Assembly (NCBI RefSeq): GCF_020360975.1
Contig: NW_025408667.1
Coordinates: forward strand, 6,634,001-6,698,000
Direction of reading: 5' to 3'
DNA length: 64,000 nucleotides
Source: Hirsutella rhossiliensis
Lineage: Eukaryota > Ascomycota > Sordariomycetes > Hypocreales > Ophiocordycipitaceae
Shown: positions 15,020 to 24,118 of the stretch, piece after piece
Position numbering within the stretch: position 1 is the stretch's first letter
How the letters are laid out: every line of letters begins with the position of its first letter
Program-made: the position numbers and the translations under genes
The notes under the pieces: generated by a model
What the model was told of the DNA's origin: nothing
The model's input: the letters and a program-made list of their open reading frames with translations, nothing else
The model's database searches: none

Positions 15020-15420
15020 TTATCGATTTATACTACTATAGTAATATAGTTTAAGAGGTTATTAGGTCGATTTTCCTTATAGAGCTTATCCTTAACTTCT
15101 TCTTTAAGCTTATCGTAGAATCGTAATATAAAAGGTTCGTCGTCTTAATTAAGCTTTAAGGTAACTTAATAGAACTTTATAGTATAATTTAATACTAAGA
15201 TCCTTTATTAAAGTTTTTAAAGTTTTTATTTAGCTTCTCGTTCCTTATTAGTTATTCTAAATACCTTTATAATAGCTTCTTCGAATCCTTAGAAACTAGT
15301 AAAGACTTTATCTATCTTATTATCTTAATATACTAGTTAGTTATCGAGAAAGTCCCTTATAATAGGTCTAAACTAAGCGAGTACTATTTTAGATAAATAA
15401 TTTCCTATATAAAGTACTTT
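15020..15420 (-). pseudogene. Gypsy gag remnant (copy B)
   Basis: On the minus strand the frame reads through PIIRDFLDN, FEEAI, ITNKEREAK, LKLN, FYDKLKEEVKDKLY and ENRPNNLLNYI, interrupted by TAA and TAG stops at places where Gln and Trp are usual. The order and wording match the retrotransposon gag domain of fungal Gypsy elements. It lies about 3 kb upstream, in the element's own direction, of the reverse transcriptase remnant, which is normal spacing for gag to pol. Confidence 0.75.
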
Positions 15421-16880
15421 TTCGACTAGGTCTAAGAGTTTAGTAAGGTAAAACTAATAGTAGGCCTTAAGTTAAGTAAGAAAGTCTTAAAGCGTACTAT
15501 AAGTACTATTAAATAGTCCTAGCTATTTTAGTTTAACTACTTCTCTAAGGTCCTTAACTTATCTATTACCTCCTTTATTCTTAAGTAACTATACCTTATA
15601 TTAAAGGGTAATAATCTCGCGTATTATATCCTAAGGCGATATAGTAGCTCTAGAGTTAGTTAATCTAGCTTACTATATAGGTATATTAATAGTTACGATA
15701 TTACTTAAAGTAACGCGGTATTATACTAAATAAGAGCTTTTAAAGTATAATAACTAGTATTATTCTTAAGGGATAAACCTATTAAGGGGTTTATATTAAT
15801 AGATATAATAGGGCGTAGTCTAAGTAATAATAAGTATATTATATTAGTAATAAGTTAGAGGTTATAGACCATAGACTATAACTAGGTAATTAAAATTAAA
15901 GATAGAATTATAATAAAGATCTATATTAAAAGCTAGAGAGCTATCTATCTAAAAGAGTAAAAGTAGGTAGCTATATATACCTATAGAGACTATCCTTAGA
16001 TTATAGGCCTAGCTATAATCCCTAACGTTAGATCGTATAAAGCGTAGTAATCCTATTAATCCTAGATTATTTAGATCTCTACGATCCCCTTAATCCTATA
16101 TCTATTAGATAGTTATGCCGACTATTTATCCGTTAGACTATATTACGTGCTTAACGCGGTCGACCGTTAGCGGCCTAGTAGCCGTGGTCGTAATATAATT
16201 GCTGCCCCCGTAAGAATTAAATATCTCTGCCCTACTTATCCGACCCCTTACTTCTACTTTTACCTTTATATATTTTATATGCACTTCTTATATCTCTCTT
16301 TACGAGAAAAGTAGTCTTAGTTAGTCTCCTATACCTTAGGAGACTCTTATAACTACCCTTTTATCGAGATAATAGCCTACGCTAAGTATAAAAAGGAGCT
16401 TATTATAAATTACTTCTTTAATATCGCCTAAGTATATAATAACGGCCTACGACCTAGTATTATTATAGTATAACTAAGGGTATACTCTTATAAAGAACTT
16501 AACCTTACTAATATTACCTTTTAATAGGTCTATAATACTCTAGCCTAGTATCGTTAAGATAAGCTCGCTAGGCGCATACTACTATAATTCCTCTATAATT
16601 AACTCTATAACTTAGACGACTTCTTAGGGTAGAAATTACGGTATAAATAGCTTTACTTTACGATATATACGTTAAAGAGTAATATATATATTAAAGAGTC
16701 TACTATATAGGCGCGGGGAATATATATACCTAATTATATAGTATCGGCGCTGCGCCTTAATAAGCTATACTACCCTACTTATTTTATATACTCCCTATCT
16801 ATACGTGTATGCTCTCTAGTTAGGGCTAAGAAAGTAAGAGAGAAAGGGAGAGTTAAGCTAAAGGGGGAAGAAGTATAGGT

Positions 16881-17970
16881 GTTCTTATAACAATCCCGTA
16901 TATAGCGACGGGCTAAAAGGGGAAGGGCTTGCCTAAAGCGGAAGGCGGTGGGGGGTGGCGGGGAATTTACAACGACCGACTTTACTTTCTAAACTTTATT
17001 ATAACGCATTTCATCGCCTACGTCGTTATATCCTCGCCATTCTATCGGTGTAATTAAAAGTCATCCTCCGTGGGTATACTATGCGTTCCCAGAATCTTAG
17101 TTTTAGCGCATGATATTTAACTCAGCTCTATATATTTTAACTACGACATGACTCGAAATTGACCCCTAGCCGGTCTTTTATTTTCCTAGTGCCGATTTCA
17201 AAGCCATTTCGGTGGGCAGCTAGCTGGTCTTTAAAATACAATATTTCGGTGGGTATACGAATAACGTCAAGGGCATGGCGAAGCATCTCTGATTCGTGTG
17301 TTGAGCCAATTGTCTGACGGGCGCGGTATTTGTCGGTGTTAAAAGACCGGGAGGCATGGCAGCGCATGGAGCCGTGGCAAGGTTCCAAGTTGTCAGTATT
17401 GGCTTTCTTATCACTGTCAGAAAATGCAGGAGGCCCGGGTAAGATGGAAGTCATCCTGGCTTTGTCTAGGAGACCGCCTGGGCAAAGGCCGAAGCCCGCC
17501 GAATTCACGGACGAGTCCCAGGCATTAAGCAGGAGCATAAGGCGCTCCCAGTTATTTGTAAAGTGGCAGAACTGACAGACAATACATCATCACGGAGCTC
17601 AATTGCAACTCAATATCCACGAGGTCGCTTGATACGAGCATAATTGCTCATCCCGCATTGGATTGAGGACGACGCTTTCGTGATTGAAATGCGTTGCACG
17701 AAGTCGTGCGCTGCTATGAACCACATTAGTGCTTTTGCACGACATAGGTAAAGCCGAGAGACCTGGTAAAGACCTAGGATGTCCCCGTTGTTACTCTAAA
17801 TTAATGCAAGGCGACGTTTCCGGCTTTACGCCCGCGGCTCCCTGAAGCCGACTGCTCTTTGAGGAGAGGGGCATTCCTTTCTTTAAGTCTGTCTACAATG
17901 CTGCATTTGGCCTGATTGACAACAAGAAATAAGAAGAGTTACATATATATATATATACGCGCCTATGCCC
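16881..17970. other. Transition zone without a supported gene
   Basis: Base composition changes from the CpA-free block to ordinary mixed sequence. Short overlapping frames on both strands around 17,137-17,575 have no recognisable motif and shadow each other. An AT run (TA repeats) lies near 17,942-17,957. I see no RNA gene. Confidence 0.6.
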
Positions 17971-19020
17971 GATGACTACCACGGCGTCCTTAAGGCGTAG
18001 AAGTATATAACCTTTACGTAAACCAAGAAAGATTATAAGGAGGCATAAGTGCACCTACATAAGGAGTTTAAAGACTAGCAGGCTATTTTAAATATATTTT
18101 TATAAAATCTATTTGCCTATAAGCGCACAGTAATCTTACCACTCTATCAAGAAATATTATATTTCGGGGCTTAGGTGCCCTCTGGCACCAAGGATGACAA
18201 TAATAATGTCAAAAAGCTATCTGTTTAAGAGAATAAGCCATTGGTATGGACTCATTGAGGCGATTAAGGGCATGCTGGTCGATTAGAAGCAAGACTTCAT
18301 TAATCATTACTTGCAAGATAAAATACTAACGGTATAGATGTACTCTGGCATTAGATTAAAGTACCTAGGAAAGCTTACTGATGTCCCGGCCAGGACTTAA
18401 CCTGCTTGCCGAGGAATACCATTACGCTTGAAGATTAATACCAAGCAGTTTTTGTCCCAATCGGAGACTGCAATGAAGACTGTTTTGACTCCTGGCAGCT
18501 AGGGATACCCTGCCGTCATATAACTCATAACAAATTGTAAGCAGGGACATTTTTGAAGAAATGGGACTCCTATTCTCGGTGGCACCTAAGAGAACATACT
18601 TCACGTAACCCCTACCGCCGAATTCTCGACCATAAAATCGCATAAACCCTTAGAGGACGTCCGAAGAATGCTATACAGCCTTGTTCCTCAATCAACTAGG
18701 CCGTAACTTGTGAGTGTTGGGGAGGTCGAGCGGTGACTGACAAGAGCAACACAACAAGAATATCCAAAAGCAAGACTATCAACCTTTGCCAGGGCAAACG
18801 GACAGGCGTGCGGCAAGCCGAGCACAGGCAACCTAGCGTACTGAGGCGGCGGTCAGAATGGGAGACCATTCCTGATGATGAGGAGCCGGGGCCTCCGCCG
18901 AAACGCAGACGCCGAAGCTACCAGAAGCGGCGTACCACTTCAGCACGCTCAGCCGTGTCAGATTTGGCACCAAGGGGAATCGTGGAGGCTGCAAAGCAAA
19001 AGTGTTCCGAAAGGCCTTAA
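17971..19020 (+). pseudogene. Decayed SWIM-motif transposase remnant, possibly Mutator-like
   Basis: A single frame of 350 codons can be followed with about 17 stops, most of them TAA or TAG where Gln fits. Readable pieces include KYITFT, KKDYKEA, FAYKRTVILPLYQEILYFGA near the start, a zinc-ligand-like segment CNEDCFDSW followed by GIPCRH (about 18,460-18,519), YRRILD, RGRPKNAI, and a basic tail with RRRRSYQKRR. GIPCRH after a Cys pair is typical of SWIM-type zinc motifs near the C-terminus of Mutator/Hop-like transposases, and the RGRPK-type motif often follows it. The middle (about 18,240-18,400) seems to shift frame. The last 95 codons from 18,733 are open but need not be expressed. The family call is tentative. 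Confidence 0.4.
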
Positions 19021-19528
19021 GGGAAATGTCACGTGTCACGCTATTGCATTCCAGAACAACTGTTTTGAACAAGCAATAATACACTTACGGAGTGTCAGAA
19101 AGTAACGCAATTGTACCCAGTTGGAGTATAAACCAAGCCACGTGGGGTGCCCAGTAGGCGCTCTAGAATCATTGGAGAAGGTCTTATCGAAAATGGCTAC
19201 CCTGTCTTCCAGAGTTACCCACGCAATAGGGACAATCCGCTTTTTTATGCGAACTTGACAACCTGTCTTACTACATGTATTTATGATGGGGACCTAATCT
19301 CATTGTGGTTTAACTTGCCGACATTAATGCTCTGGTCTATCCACAAGCCGCCGATCAATGCTTTCGTCTATTTATAAGCCAAGACCGCTCCAAAGGCTTC
19401 TGGACGTCCAGGGTGGAGACGCGATGGGCGCCGTATTAGAACTCGAAGGGGTGGTAGAGCCGTGGGGCTCAAGTTTATGCTTAACCAAGACTAATGGGAC
19501 GGGGAAGGCGAAAATAAGCTTAGTAACG
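19021..19528. other. Short stretch between two transposon remnants
   Basis: About 500 bp with only small unrecognised frames on both strands. It ends at the TA dinucleotide that starts the pogo-type element. Confidence 0.5.
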
Positions 19529-19530
19529 TA

Positions 19531-19631
19531 CCCGTTGATCTTGGTGTGGGGCCACAGCAGCCCAACTAAGTGTCTTCGCCACTTAGTTGGCCCAAAAAAT
19601 CCGGCACAGCCCAAAAAATCCGGCACAGCAG
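19531..19631 (+). repeat. Left terminal inverted repeat of the pogo-type element
   Basis: 101 bp, perfectly inverted at 22,211-22,311. It contains an 11-bp stem (19,562-19,572 with 19,580-19,590, loop of 7) and two tandem copies of the 19-mer CCCAAAAAATCCGGCACAG (19,591-19,609 and 19,610-19,628). Such internal structure may be transposase binding sites (inference). Confidence 0.95.
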
Positions 19632-19718
19632 CCCACCTCCAAAACGTCAACCCTATGCATCTCAACCGCGTTTTCGCGCAACTTGACTTTATTTACGTAT
19701 CTTTTGCCGGAATACATT

Positions 19719-21164
19719 ATGACAGATAACATGGCTACCCTGGAGGCAGCAAAAGCCGTTCTGGCGTCTCGTCGCGACCCCAGAGCCGATGTTCGTCGCT
19801 CAACAACACCAAAAGAACGCCTCTTTCCGTGCGAGATGCGGCCATCCGTTACAATGTGAAGAGCTCATCCGTACAGAGAGCCATTAATTTCATAAGAAAC
19901 CCTTTCCCGTGCTCCAGGGCGTCCATTGGCGCTGACGGAGGACGAAGACGACGCCCTGGTTGCGTATGTACAGTGGATGGAACGCACCGGCATGCCCGCC
20001 ACGAGAGAGCAACTTGAAGCTGTTGCAAATGCAATAAGAATGCGTCGAGATCCCAATGCCCGCCCGGTCTCGTCAAGTTGGCTTGACAATTGGCGTGGAA
20101 GTCATCCTGCGATCGCGAAGACGTATCTCAAAGCAGTTGAACGAGCCCGGAAGTCCTTTGAAGCCCACGGGGTAGAAGAAGTCGAATTTTTCTACTCAAA
20201 GCTTCGAGAAATCATCACCAGCTACCGTATTGGCAGTTCAGAGATCTGGAATGAAGACGAGGCCGGAATACGCATTGGGTGCCTGCGAGAACGCATCCAA
20301 GTTCTCATCACGCGCACCACTAGAGTCAAGAGCACCCGGCCCCGAGTTTTAGACCCAGCAAACCGAGAATCCTGCACGGTAATTGCCTCAGTTAACGCAG
20401 TGGGGGACTCTCTTCCACCCTGGCTTGTTTTCCAACATTACCCTACCACCAACTGGGCCGGCATCGACATCATGACAGGCGTACGGTTTGCCCAGTCGCC
20501 AACTGGCTTTTCCAACGCAGAGATACACCTTGAGTGGGCAAGGCATTTCAACTGCTGGTCTTGGGCATCGTCAGCGCAAGCAAAACAGTCAGGAAATTCG
20601 CTGGAAGAGTGGTTCGGCTGTGACGAGCATCTTCGGCGCCCCAACATGGGGATGAGTCGCGTGAGGCGCCGCCAAACCAACGGCCTGACGACGAGAAGAT
20701 CTACCGATTGCTTGTTGTGGATGGCTTTACAGGGCATACCACCCTTGACTTTGCTGAGTATTGTATCAAGTTTGATATCATCATTGCTATTTTCCTCCAC
20801 ATTCCACCCACCTCATGCAGCCGCTTGATGTTGGGGTATTCCAGCCACTAAAGTCAGCACATCAGAAAGCGCTTCGGAAGTCGCTCGCAGAAGGCAACAT
20901 ATCATTTTCGCGGGTCAACTTCCTCACAGCTTTTCAGGACGTATATGAGGCTGGCTTCACGCGGCATAACATTATGGCGGCATTTGAAAAACAGGCCTCT
21001 TTCCTGTCGACCCAGCGCCGGTGATCACCAAGATCCTCCACGAGCAGCTACGACAACAGCAGCCGATCAATCCTGCATACGCCTCGCTCCTACCCTCGGA
21101 GACGCGTTTCCAAGTCGCCGCGGATGCCCTCAATGATATCCGGCAACGGTATGGGCCCTCATGA
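19719..21164 (+). pseudogene. Pogo/Fot1-type transposase, frameshifted
   Basis: The reading begins at ATG 19,719 (EAAKAVLASRR). It moves by frameshift to an HTH segment at 19,829-19,920 (RDAAIRYNVKSSSVQRAI) and again to the main open frame at 19,926-20,828. That frame has the CENP-B/Tc5-type second HTH and the DDE_1 domain (NEDEAGIRIG, then SPTGFSNAEIHLEWARHF). Two more shifts (about 20,650 and 20,800) are needed to read LLVVDGFTGHTTLDF and then QPLDVGVFQPLK and FTRHNIMAAFEK, and one more near 21,010 to reach the stop at 21,162-21,164. The domains and order are those of fungal pogo-type transposases, which cut and paste at TA. At least four frame breaks make it inactive as it stands. Introns do not explain the breaks, because no residues are missing across them. 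Confidence 0.85.
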
Positions 21165-21942
21165 GCTCGCCATCACGAGAAAACTTGCGGGTTCTTGCGA
21201 AAGTGAACACCGAGTCTATCGCGATGGCGTCACATTCCCAGGGCATAGTCAGCGATAAGAATAGCCGAACCCAGGCGTATGCGAATCGAATGAAGAGAGG
21301 CAAGATTGTCAGGCCGCGCGGAGAGTTTATCACGAGCTCCAGCATGGCCGACATCACCCGGGAGTATGAGGAGCCCAGGCAAAGCAAACCCGGCTTCAAA
21401 CGCGCCAGGAGATAAGGATGCATCTTAAACGAGTTCGTGGAGAGATGCAGAAGATCCGAGAAGACTATAAAGTCGGGAAGAAGCAGTTAGTCAATGGCAG
21501 AGTCAAGACATTGAACTTTAAGCCCTGGCTAGAGTTTACGGGACGAGACGTTGAGTTCTACACTCTGGAGCAAAGTTGCGATACCCTCATGCGGGAGCTC
21601 AAAGAGCCATCCAAGGAATCCTTTTCTATGATACCACGAAGAGAAATAACTCCGCCAGAGATGTCAGGGCGCGCAGCGACCCGACCTCGCCCACTTACAG
21701 ATATGTCGTCGTTGCCCGGCAGTGACGATACCGTCTATTTCACAGGCCTCGATCTTGACAAACATAGTGAGGATGGCGCCGACGATGAAGACGAGGACAA
21801 TTTACTCGACACGCAAGAGAATATACCCTCATCGCCGCCGTTAGCAGCGGTTGAAGCGGTAGTCGATACACCATGCCCTCGACCGCGCACCCGATCGTCC
21901 AACAAGATACAGCAGACGCTCCAGGAACACAGGTATGGATAA
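21161..21942 (+). other. Downstream frames of the pogo-type element (second ORF or transposase tail)
   Basis: Two open frames follow the transposase: 21,161-21,415 (84 residues, its ATG overlapping the transposase stop as ATGA) and 21,418-21,942 (174 residues). The first has a conserved-looking tail, ANRMKRGKIVRPRGEF. The second has a basic N-terminal part, NFKPWLEFTGRDVEFYTL and an acidic stretch (EDGADDEDED). I do not recognise the family. They could be a second element protein or the C-terminal tail of the transposase separated by frame breaks. They lie wholly between the TIRs, so they belong to the element. Confidence 0.5.
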
Positions 21943-22210
21943 AATAGCTCTCAGAGACGCACAACAGGCGAAATTACTACATAATACGTCTATTTGGACT
22001 CACAAACGCGGTCTTCCTATCTCTTCGACTGGAAGGCGGCAGCTCTAAATAGGCCCAAAGACGTGATTTTTCACTTTTCGTTGTTACTTGCGTCTTTAGG
22101 TGATCCGCAGCTATTGATCACATGTATATTTTAGCTATTTGAAGTCGCATTGACGGCACCATGAAGCGAAGCGTAGAATTTCCTTGATTTTGCACCCCAA
22201 ATTGAGGACC

Positions 22211-22311
22211 CTGCTGTGCCGGATTTTTTGGGCTGTGCCGGATTTTTTGGGCCAACTAAGTGGCGAAGACACTTAGTTGGGCTGCTGTGGCCCCACACCA
22301 AGATCAACGGG
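22211..22311 (-). repeat. Right terminal inverted repeat of the pogo-type element
   Basis: Exact reverse complement of 19,531-19,631, including the hairpin and the doubled 19-mer. It is followed by the TA target duplication at 22,312-22,313. Confidence 0.95.
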
Positions 22312-22313
22312 TA

Positions 22314-22945
22314 AGCCTTTACTATACAACTACGAATACTCCGCGTCACTGTTCACGATCGGCTTACCCGGGTTGCTCAAGTCTAGGCCACGGCGATGAC
22401 AAGTACTGTTCAGTCGTATCTTGGTGGGGGGGAAGGGAGATGCCGTAGGCTTGGGGTGGCACGAGATTGTATCTCTTTCAAGGCCCGAAGGCTGTAATGG
22501 GGCATCTCTCAGTGACCTTGGCCACTCAGAGGCCGCACGCTGACCTGCATATTAATTGCCACCCACACAAAAGTCCTTCGATCTTCACAGCCTACATAGC
22601 AGTACTTTACTTACGCGCAGTTATACATGGCAGATCAAGTCACTAAGGGTATAGCAGCAGATGCAGGGGACGGTAAGAGGAGTACATGCTTGCAGCCTTC
22701 GGGCCTCGTAAGGGATACGAATAGTGATTTTGGCGTACAGCAACGCGTCATCATTGTTATGAGAACTCCTCCGGATAGACGGCAATCCGAGGCTGAATAC
22801 CTTGCATTCGCCGGCCCATTGTACATATAACAGGGCAAGACCAGCGACGCAACGTTGCTTGAGATGCATGTCTTTATCGCTTTGAGTGTTTGCTTCTTAT
22901 CCCCTTTGACTCTATTAGACGTTATCCCCTCAAGCCAACTCAATA
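22314..22945. other. Intergenic, no gene seen
   Basis: 632 bp between the transposon and the secreted-protein gene. The small frames at 22,621-22,943 are on both strands and unrecognised. It presumably carries the promoter of the gene starting at 22,946. Confidence 0.5.
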
Positions 22946-24118
22946 ATGCTTCCGACGTTCAGTACATGCCGGCCGTTGGCAACTTACCTGCTCTATGTCT
23001 TGCTCCTTTTCTTCGCCGGCACAGTCACGTCATTGACAGATCCAGAATCGAAAGCGCCCCACCAAACCCCCCAAATCATTACAGGGTTCTACGGGACCGT
23101 GCCGAAGATAGCGATACATGATGGTCAGGGCAAAGTTTCCTGGACCTGGGACGTGAACACGGGGCTAGGCCTCCTCCCAGCTAGCCTCCAGCGCTGCGTC
23201 CAGGGCGGCCAGTCTGCGACTGAAGTCAAGTTTGCTCATCAGGGGGAGAAGATTGTGGCAATCATGGGCGGTGCTGCTGTTTTGATCAACCACGCGCCGG
23301 GAAAGCATGACGATAAAGCGGTTCAGTTTGCTGTCTGTCTCGAGGGCGAATTGGGAAACGCGCACACTCTCGAGTTGCTACCAGGAAACCTCTTGGCAGT
23401 GGCTACTACTGGCCAAGGACCCGACGCCGGGGTTTGGGTGTATGATGCAAGCAAGATGGCTGCTAGTCCGGCCCCCGTCCAGAAGCTGCCGGGTGTGAGG
23501 GCTATTCATGGGATGGTCTGGGAACAGCAGAGCCAGACGCTATGGGCAGCGGGCAACACGGACGCAGCGGATGGAAGCGGCGGCACTTCGTACGGCGTCA
23601 TCCAAGGGTACAAGTTGAACGAGTTTCCCCGGCTTGGCAAATCTACCACCTACACTATGTCGGTTGCCAAACAGCTAGGCTCCGAATGGGACGGAAGCTT
23701 TGCCAAGTGGTGGAATGGTCCGCACGATCTTGTCCGCGTCCCGTCGGAGCGCCTACTCCTCTTCCCGATGGACCGCGGCATGCACGCCATCAATCTTTCG
23801 ACTGGGGAGTTTAACCATTCCGGGGAGCAGTTGGTGAAGGACCACTTGAAGGGCTTTCAGGCACTGGGCAACCGGATGGGATATGACGGGGAAGTCTTGT
23901 CTCGGTCTGACATAAAAAGCGTCAGTTTGCTTCCAGAGGGCGGTGCGCTCTATGTCCAGGCCCCATGGAGGTCGTTGAGCGTGATCGCGAGGCAAGTCAA
24001 CCTGTTAAGCCCAACGGGGGTATATTCGACTCTCTTTAATGGCGAGGCACTTTATCGGTCACGCTGGTTTGCCGAGATTCCCGGATGGCCCACGGCTGCC
24101 GAGACTGGTCGCAAATAG
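22946..24118 (+). CDS. Secreted propeller-like protein, DUF6528-type
   Basis: 390 residues in one exon. Residues 1-29 look like a signal peptide (hydrophobic YLLYVLLLFFAGTVTS), so the protein is probably secreted. The remainder has repeating beta-strand-like blocks: IAIHDGQGKVSWTWD near 54-68, VKFAHQGEKIVAIMGGAAV, AHTLELLPGNLLAVATTG, GVWVYDASK, IHGMVWEQQSQTLWAAG and HDLVRVPSERLLLFPMDRG. This pattern of W-S/T-W followed by 'path of the day' style blade repeats resembles the DUF6528 family of bacterial and fungal secreted proteins, whose biochemical role is unknown. The ATG at 22,946 is chosen because the signal peptide follows directly. It stands alone beside the transposon. A different secreted WD-like propeller family is the main alternative. 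Confidence 0.7.
   Translation: MLPTFSTCRPLATYLLYVLLLFFAGTVTSLTDPESKAPHQTPQIITGFYGTVPKIAIHDGQGKVSWTWDVNTGLGLLPASLQRCVQGGQSATEVKFAHQGEKIVAIMGGAAVLINHAPGKHDDKAVQFAVCLEGELGNAHTLELLPGNLLAVATTGQGPDAGVWVYDASKMAASPAPVQKLPGVRAIHGMVWEQQSQTLWAAGNTDAADGSGGTSYGVIQGYKLNEFPRLGKSTTYTMSVAKQLGSEWDGSFAKWWNGPHDLVRVPSERLLLFPMDRGMHAINLSTGEFNHSGEQLVKDHLKGFQALGNRMGYDGEVLSRSDIKSVSLLPEGGALYVQAPWRSLSVIARQVNLLSPTGVYSTLFNGEALYRSRWFAEIPGWPTAAETGRK

Larger units (their letters stand above)
10900..15800 (-). mobile_element. Degenerate Ty3/Gypsy retrotransposon, copy B
   Basis: Two diagnostic blocks lie in the expected order on the minus strand. A gag-like frame at about 15,020-15,420 reads KVLYIGNYL, PIIRDFLDN, FEEAI, ITNKERE, LKLN, DDEPFI, FYDKLKEEVKDKLY and ENRPN. 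A reverse transcriptase at about 11,690-12,080 reads ALNLKGAYNLI, AFKAKFKLFKYLV, NILYKYLDIFIVVYLDN, ILIF, DTLEEYKEYIYKVLR, LKKSKFY and EVDFLRYI. These match Ty3/Gypsy gag and pol closely after reversing C-to-T changes. Copy B belongs to a different Gypsy lineage from copy A (VVYLDN rather than FLDNIGIKGP). Integrase and LTRs were not identified, so the ends are approximate. It is dead by many stops. Confidence 0.8.
1..16880. repeat. RIP-hypermutated AT-rich repeat block
   Basis: The whole stretch is built almost without the dinucleotides CA and TG; by eye I find only scattered exceptions, for example near 121, 199, 222, 250 and 606. TA is greatly enriched, while CC, CT and CG remain. This is what C-to-T change at CpA on both strands leaves, the known signature of fungal repeat-induced point mutation. 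Because ATG, TGA, TGG and TGC all contain TG, the block has almost no start codons and its stops are nearly all TAA or TAG, which explains why no frame of 60 codons exists. Readable homology shows retrotransposon remains, listed separately. The right edge is sharp, at about 16,800-16,900. The left edge lies outside the window. Confidence 0.95.
19531..22311 (+). mobile_element. Pogo/Fot1-type DNA transposon with perfect 101-bp TIRs
   Basis: The element is 2,781 bp and begins with CCCGTTGATC, and its right end is the exact reverse complement. The inverted repeats (19,531-19,631 and 22,211-22,311) match over 101 bp without a mismatch that I can see. A TA dinucleotide flanks each end (19,529-19,530 and 22,312-22,313), the target duplication of the Tc1/mariner superfamily. 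Inside is a pogo-like transposase in broken frames and further downstream frames. Identical TIRs suggest a recent move, yet the transposase is frameshifted, so this copy may have been moved in trans. Unlike the block to the left, it shows no CpA loss. Confidence 0.93.

Noticed and set aside
1..16880. Mitochondrial or centromeric AT-rich DNA
   Set aside because: CG, CC and CT remain while only CA/TG are lost, and Gypsy motifs are readable, so RIP of retrotransposons explains it better. A centromeric position is not excluded but is unsupported.
17137..17575. Overlapping frames of 64-133 residues
   Set aside because: They shadow one another on both strands with no motif, next to decayed transposon DNA.
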